The notes below the pieces were generated by a model that saw nothing but the letters and a program-made list of their open reading frames with translations, made no database searches and was not told the origin of the DNA. Below, one piece after another: positions 59,518 to 64,000 of a stretch of 64,000 nucleotides of DNA (positions are counted from its first letter, which is position 1; each line of letters begins with the position of its first letter). The translations under genes were made by a program, and so were the position numbers. The stretch is from Halorubrum sp. CSM-61 (GTDB taxonomy: Archaea; Halobacteriota; Halobacteria; Halobacteriales; Haloferacaceae). The stretch lies in NCBI RefSeq assembly GCF_003781945.1, contig NZ_RJJW01000007.1, forward strand, positions 1 through 64,000. Direction: 5' to 3'.

Positions 59518-61194
59518 CTATCCGATTCCGGTTTCCTTCTTCAGCAGCGTCAGTGTATTATCTGCCGTCACCGCCGGCGCGTGCTCGTACTCACCAGTCA
59601 ACGCAACCTGGACGAGTAGATCCACGGCGCGCCAGATCGAGTACAGGAGACACGCGAACGCGAAGTAAAAGAACCGTAACCCAAAATCCTTCGACGTCGT
59701 CGCCGCCATGAACCGTTTGATCGACTTGTAGCCGCTCTCGATCTCCCACCTGTAGCCATACTCGGTGAGGTGACCACTCCCGCAATTCGACATGAACACC
59801 GAATACTGCCGGTGATCGTCGTGCTCGGAGTCTTCTTTCCGGCGGTAGATCAGCGTCGTCTCGTGCCACTCGTTCTTGCCCAGATGGAGCTTGCGGTCGG
59901 TTTCATACCGGTCTTGGTCCCGCTGGAGTAACCGCTTCGCCTGGGCCTTCTCGCTGGTTTGCATCCGCTTCGGGACAACATAGGAGAGCCCGCGCTGGCT
60001 GATCATCTCCAGGACATGCTGGCTGTCGAACTCTCGATCCATCAGGATATTATCGACGTGGACGAACTCTTCAGCCGAATTCAGCAAGTCCTCGACGATT
60101 TCCAGCCGTGACTCGCCTTTCCGTACCGGGCGGGCATCAAGGACGAGCGGGACGGCGTTCCCGACCAACTGAACCGTCGCCCACTGGTACGCGTACTCGT
60201 CACTCTTCTCTTTCGTCCCGATGATTTCGTCCTCGTGGCCGGTGCGGTCGCCGGTGAAGAGATCGGCTTCGGTGATGTCGATAGCGACGATACCCGCCCG
60301 AAAAAACTCTTCAGTCTCTGCGACCTCATCCAGCAGTCGACCGACCGCTTGTCGGTACATCTCTCGAATCGCCGGTATCGAGAGGTCACGAATGTGGTCA
60401 CGGTGGCCGTGACCCATCGGTGTCCGGTTCCGCTCCGACTCGTGAATGAAGCTCCGTGCCCCCTCATTTGCAGCCAGATTCTCACGAAGGCCGAGATACG
60501 TCTGTAAGTCCCAGTATGCGTTCTCGTGGATCTCACAGCCATCCCCACGCTCTAGCGAGAACACGGGATAGACAATACGACCGACATGATCAGTGATCTT
60601 CTCTGCTTCCCGCAGGATGGTGTGATCGTCTAGTTCTGACTCCCTGAACGTGTCCTCGTGGAGCCGGGGTTTTCGGTCTGGTTCACGTGGGACCGCGACA
60701 TCCGCGGTCTGGGCCCTGATGAGGACCGTCCGCGCTGCTATCCTGACGGTCTCACGAAGTTCGGCTGTAAACCGATTGTGCCAACTGCGCCATAGTGTTG
60801 ACTGATCTGGAATTGATTCCAAATTAAGTTGTTCGCAGAGCTCCGGCTGTCGATCCAAGTACTCAACGAGGGCTGTTTCGTGAGCCCAACCGTGGAGTTC
60901 TTTCAACATGAATACTCGAAAGAGAGTATCTACCTCGTAGCGCGTCGAGCCAGCGTAGCAGTCGTGGATTCCGAAATCGACGTAGTTGAGTGGATACTGG
61001 CAGACAAATTGCTCGACTGAGTGGTGTTCCTCATGTTCGAACCACCGGCGTGCAATAGTTCTGATATCTGCTTGCAGGGCGTCAAGAGAACTGCGGTCGT
61101 ACAGAGGTGTTGAGTCGTACACTGGCCAATCGACAGTTGATTTTTCGGCAATGTGCCGAAATACATCTCTTTGAGAGGTTCTTGTTTGTGTCAT
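59288..61194 (-). mobile_element. IS4-type insertion sequence, copy B (right boundary uncertain)
   Basis: Left edge at GAATAGAAGG (59288), exactly 230 bp from the transposase stop as in copy A. The transposase is intact. It lies immediately downstream of dabA (96 bp between its start codon and the dabA stop) and is in the same orientation as copy A, 58 kb away. No right inverted repeat or target duplication was found. Confidence 0.6.
59518..61194 (-). CDS. IS4-type DDE transposase, copy B
   Basis: A 558-residue transposase, collinear with copy A (1182-2858). The triad is D near 306 (AIDITEAD), D near 385 (LMDREFDS) and E near 485 in YGYRWEIESGYKSIKR. Differences from copy A are concentrated between residues ~150 and 215 and in the N-terminus, so the copies diverged before or after separate arrivals. 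The ATG at 61194 follows a short gap from dabA. It appears functional. Confidence 0.9.
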   Translation of the reverse strand: MTQTRTSQRDVFRHIAEKSTVDWPVYDSTPLYDRSSLDALQADIRTIARRWFEHEEHHSVEQFVCQYPLNYVDFGIHDCYAGSTRYEVDTLFRVFMLKELHGWAHETALVEYLDRQPELCEQLNLESIPDQSTLWRSWHNRFTAELRETVRIAARTVLIRAQTADVAVPREPDRKPRLHEDTFRESELDDHTILREAEKITDHVGRIVYPVFSLERGDGCEIHENAYWDLQTYLGLRENLAANEGARSFIHESERNRTPMGHGHRDHIRDLSIPAIREMYRQAVGRLLDEVAETEEFFRAGIVAIDITEADLFTGDRTGHEDEIIGTKEKSDEYAYQWATVQLVGNAVPLVLDARPVRKGESRLEIVEDLLNSAEEFVHVDNILMDREFDSQHVLEMISQRGLSYVVPKRMQTSEKAQAKRLLQRDQDRYETDRKLHLGKNEWHETTLIYRRKEDSEHDDHRQYSVFMSNCGSGHLTEYGYRWEIESGYKSIKRFMAATTSKDFGLRFFYFAFACLLYSIWRAVDLLVQVALTGEYEHAPAVTADNTLTLLKKETGIG

Positions 61195-61290
61195 CTTGTT
61201 GGGGAGAGAATCGAAGGAGGTCGGATTCCTGGGTCCAGAGAAGGGTCAGAGCAGCCCACTGATTCCCGTCCAGTACGGGTTCCGGAGTGG

Positions 61291-63696
61291 CTAGTCGTCT
61301 GCGACAGCCTGAGTGTTCGGCATCTCCGGATGTGCTTCGGTCTGTTCGGACACTGGCATCCACTCCAAGGATTCCTCGTAGTGGAAGACGCGGTGATCCT
61401 GAGTTGGATCGACAACCGTCAGTGAGAGCCAGTCGTTGTCCAGCAATTCGGTCAACTTTTCGTTGTCGGCCAAGACGCCGGTGACGCGCTTGACTGGCGC
61501 GTGTACGACCGTCGAGAGGCGGAGCGGCTGGTGATACGGTTTGTCATCGGCGGCCATCAGCGATTCGAGGGGGAGACCGGTCATCAGGTCGCCGCCGTTG
61601 CCCTGGTAGACGCCGATGTTGCCGACGGGGTTTTGGGTCACCTTCGACCCGCTGCCGTAGACGGCGTTGTCGACTGTCGAGAAGTAGTACTGGGTATTGA
61701 TCCACTGGGTGACGACCATGGGGCCCGTGAGGATCGCTTCGAGCGCGCCGCCGTCGGGGTCGGTCGACCAGTCGTACGAGTGGAGGAATGCACGCCCGTC
61801 GAGATCACAGCCGCTGGTCAACTCGCGAGGGCCGATCACGAAGCCAGCGTTGCCAGCCAGCCCCCACTCGGGACGCGTCTCGGCCCAGTCGGCGGCACGA
61901 CGTTCCGTCTCGGTGACGCCGGCCGAGCCGTCGGCCCCCATCGCCTCGGCGCGTTCGGCCGTCGCGTGCTCGCGAGCGGCGGCGAGGTCTGCGCGCAACT
62001 GGTCGAGGTTGTCCGTGTGACTCTCGGGTACGTCGCCGTCGTATAGTTCGATCTCGTCGGTCGTCGTGTTGTGTTCGCCGGCGAGGAAGACGGTGTCGTC
62101 GGGGATGTCGAAGCCGCGTTCGCGCAGCTCCGTCTTGACCTTAGCGTCGTTGCAGATCGCTGCGAGGACGCGGGCACTCGGGCCGCCGGGGTTGCCGGCG
62201 CAGGCACCGCAGTCCAGACTCGAGTCGTAGGGGTTATTGGCCGTCTCGCTGGCGTGGCCCGTGAAGACGACAAGGCGACTGAACTCTTCCCAACCCATCT
62301 GCTCGAAGGCGGCCGCGGCGTAATCGACTTTCTCCTCGCGAGTCAGTCCCACCCGGAGATCACCGACGTATTGATGCTGGTATTGGACGATCTGCGAACA
62401 GAACTCGTGGTCGTCGGGCACCGCGTCGTCGGCGGTATCGAACAGATCGTAGACACGACCGGGAACGAGCGTGCGGGCTGCAAGCGCCAGCCCGTACCCA
62501 CTGCCAGCGTTCTCGACGAAGCCAAAGGCGGTGGCAGGGTTTGTTTTCAGTGTCTCGACGGCCTCACTCGCGGCCTCGCGGAGACTCGACCAGCGGTCGT
62601 GGCTCGCCTGCGTGTCCCTGTCGGTTGGAATCTCGGTGATATGGTGCTGTGGATCGAGAATTGGTGGGCAGGCATCGACCGCCACCTTGGCATCGTATCC
62701 CTGGTACTCCATCGGGATGCCGAAGAAGCCGGCGTAGCCGTGGGTTTCGTAGTCGCCCGTGGCCTCGATGTGACGACGGATGATCTCCGAACGGGTGTCG
62801 ATACAGAAGACCAGTTGTGCATCCGGGCGACCCGATGGATCGCTCTCGGCGAGCGACTGGCTCTCGGCGGCGACGCGCTCGACGACTTCGGTGCGGTAAC
62901 TCACCTCCCACGCGTTCAGGAACGCTTCGGCGAGTTCGTCGGCCGTGTCGACCTCGGTTCTGTCGGGGCCAGTCGAGGGCTCGATTGCGACGCCGAAGCC
63001 GTCGAGCAACGAGAGGCGGACTGCGAGATAGCCCGCGAGCGTGATCGGGTATGCCGACTGCCACACGTCCTCGTTGTCAGCGCGCTGCTTGATGAAGCCG
63101 GTCCAGCCGGGGAGCGCGGCCAGTTGCTCCTCGAAGATAGGTACCCATTGGCTCTCCGGGTATGGCTCCAGTACGGCCTCGATGGCCTCGACTGGCGTTT
63201 CGGGCAGATCAGCGACGACCCCTTCGTCGGGGATTTCACTGTCGTAGTCGGCCACTACACGGAAGGCGGCGTAGAATCCGTCCTCGCGGTTGGGCATCGA
63301 CCATTGTGCATGGCCCTCGTCGAGGAAGGCCGACAGCCACTTCGTCAGTACGTGGTCGGCACGCTCGGCGGCGGTATCTTGGGTATTCGAATCGGCGGCG
63401 GTGTCTATGCGCTCAAGCAGCGTTTCCGGGTCGGCCTCGTAGCCGTGCTCTGCGAGTTCCGAGTCGAGTATCTCCGGGTCGATTTGGCCCTCGTCGAGTG
63501 CCGCCTGGAAGGTCTCCGGGCTCGGGTAGCCGCGACCACCCAGCAAGTCGGCGGTCTGTGTCACCGCCTCGCCGAACGGCAGGTCCTCGAATCCCGAGAG
63601 GGGGTTTGCCGTCACGAACGAGTGGATAGGCCAAACCGATCCGACGGTGGTCGCTGCTTGGTCGATGCTGTCTTCGATAGTGGGTTCAGTACTCAT
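61291..63696 (-). CDS. dabA: Inorganic-carbon transporter subunit DabA (UPF0753/DUF2309)
   Basis: An 801-residue cytoplasmic subunit of the DAB CO2/bicarbonate accumulation complex, distantly related to beta-carbonic anhydrases. The zinc-site motifs are present: VFCIDTRSEIIRRHIE (Cys and Asp near 296), FTGHASET (His near 478) and DCGACAGNPGG (Cys near 494). Length is typical (~800). Its ATG overlaps the stop region of the upstream dabB. The pair energises carbon uptake by ion flow through DabB. It sits at the window's end and is followed by IS copy B, which could affect downstream genes but not dabA itself. Confidence 0.93.
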   Translation of the reverse strand: MSTEPTIEDSIDQAATTVGSVWPIHSFVTANPLSGFEDLPFGEAVTQTADLLGGRGYPSPETFQAALDEGQIDPEILDSELAEHGYEADPETLLERIDTAADSNTQDTAAERADHVLTKWLSAFLDEGHAQWSMPNREDGFYAAFRVVADYDSEIPDEGVVADLPETPVEAIEAVLEPYPESQWVPIFEEQLAALPGWTGFIKQRADNEDVWQSAYPITLAGYLAVRLSLLDGFGVAIEPSTGPDRTEVDTADELAEAFLNAWEVSYRTEVVERVAAESQSLAESDPSGRPDAQLVFCIDTRSEIIRRHIEATGDYETHGYAGFFGIPMEYQGYDAKVAVDACPPILDPQHHITEIPTDRDTQASHDRWSSLREAASEAVETLKTNPATAFGFVENAGSGYGLALAARTLVPGRVYDLFDTADDAVPDDHEFCSQIVQYQHQYVGDLRVGLTREEKVDYAAAAFEQMGWEEFSRLVVFTGHASETANNPYDSSLDCGACAGNPGGPSARVLAAICNDAKVKTELRERGFDIPDDTVFLAGEHNTTTDEIELYDGDVPESHTDNLDQLRADLAAAREHATAERAEAMGADGSAGVTETERRAADWAETRPEWGLAGNAGFVIGPRELTSGCDLDGRAFLHSYDWSTDPDGGALEAILTGPMVVTQWINTQYYFSTVDNAVYGSGSKVTQNPVGNIGVYQGNGGDLMTGLPLESLMAADDKPYHQPLRLSTVVHAPVKRVTGVLADNEKLTELLDNDWLSLTVVDPTQDHRVFHYEESLEWMPVSEQTEAHPEMPNTQAVADD

Positions 63697-64000
63697 TGTA
63701 ATCCTCCATGGAGGTCAGCAGGGTGCTGGACGCTGGTTGGCTCGCGTTCACCAGTGCCACGTAGAGACGCTGGCTGCGTTCGTGGACGCCGGTTTCCATG
63801 GCGACGTAGGCGGCGAGGAAGACGGCGGCGACGACGCCGTGAAACACAGTCAGTTCGGTCGGTGCCGTCACTGCCGGGAGTCCGGCCAAGAGAGACGAGA
63901 TAGCCGTATAGACGAGAGCATAGACGGTGATGGCCGGGAGGAAGACTAACGGAACTGCCCCGTAGCGGACCGTCGCCGGTAGCGAGGTGTTCTGGACGGC
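63686..64000 (-). CDS. dabB: DabB, NADH-dehydrogenase subunit-L-like membrane subunit (3' part only)
   Basis: Only the last 104 codons lie in the window; the gene continues beyond 64000. The visible part has two hydrophobic helices: PLVFLPAITVYALVYTAISS and LTVFHGVVAAVFLAAYVAME. A C-terminal RLYVALVNASQP segment, typical of the NuoL/MrpA-like DabB tail, follows. Its stop (TGA, 63686-63688) overlaps the start of dabA by 11 nt, so the two are co-translated. DabB conducts the ions that drive DabA. Confidence 0.8.
   Translation of the reverse strand, partial: AVQNTSLPATVRYGAVPLVFLPAITVYALVYTAISSLLAGLPAVTAPTELTVFHGVVAAVFLAAYVAMETGVHERSQRLYVALVNASQPASSTLLTSMEDYNEY

Noticed and set aside
62071-63903. 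610-codon plus-strand open frame opposite dabA
   Set aside because: It is a shadow of dabA, which has all expected zinc-site motifs on the other strand.

Overview
The window looks like a haloarchaeal (class Halobacteria) replicon, probably a megaplasmid or secondary chromosome. The proteins are acidic, and the DNA is GC-rich with AT-rich promoters placed close to start codons. The families are characteristic of the group: Bat-type HTH_10 regulators, TrkA/TrkH potassium transporters with UspA partners, Tat lipoproteins, haloarchaeal PAS kinases and IS4-type transposases. No rRNA, tRNA, CRISPR array or replication origin could be identified.

Layout. 1-6.2 kb: a winged-helix regulator, an IS4-type insertion sequence, and a patch of uncharacterised genes including a pRiA4b ORF-3-like protein. 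6.5-10.3 kb: a Bat-type regulator with a threonine-dehydratase-like enzyme, a PLP decarboxylase and a conserved hypothetical gene. 10.5-36.1 kb: an acyl-CoA dehydrogenase gene split by a 24,379-bp insertion. The insertion (10942-35320) has 16-bp perfect terminal inverted repeats (GGCTCTGTTGAAATCC) and a perfect 8-bp target duplication (ACTGGAGA). Joining the two gene parts with one copy of the duplication removed restores an uninterrupted 379-codon reading frame. The cargo is an ion-homeostasis and stress island: TetR-MATE efflux pair, SHOCT membrane protein, HtrA-like lipoprotein protease, Na+/Ca2+ exchanger-family protein, two-domain TrkA, three TrkH channels, two single-unit TrkA subunits, three UspA proteins, an amino-acid permease with tandem Usp domains, an Lrp-TrkA_C regulator and a PiT-type phosphate transporter. 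Solo copies of the same insertion-sequence ends lie inside the island, which suggests stepwise assembly.

36.1-40.3 kb: azlCD with a divergent Bat-type regulator, a methyltransferase, an internally deleted nitronate monooxygenase, and a decayed second copy of the dehydratase/decarboxylase/Bat cluster. 40.3-44.2 kb: small, overlapping plasmid- or virus-like genes of unknown function. 44.2-45.5 kb: debris with transposase and insertion-sequence-end remnants. 45.5-55 kb: a phosphorus-acquisition block with a glycerophosphodiesterase, a four-gene Ugp-like ABC transporter, a PPP-family phosphatase and polyphosphate kinase. 55-59.2 kb: a Cys-motif protein, a transglutaminase-like protein, a short conserved protein, a PAS histidine kinase and a membrane protein. 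59.3-61.2 kb: a second IS4-type copy in the same orientation as the first. 61.3-64 kb: dabA and the 3' end of dabB, an inorganic-carbon uptake complex running off the window.

The genes fit a salt-adapted cell: regulated K+ uptake with Usp and RCK-type nucleotide/redox sensing, plus scavenging of organic phosphate and bicarbonate. Function assignments come from motifs read by eye, and no database search was possible.
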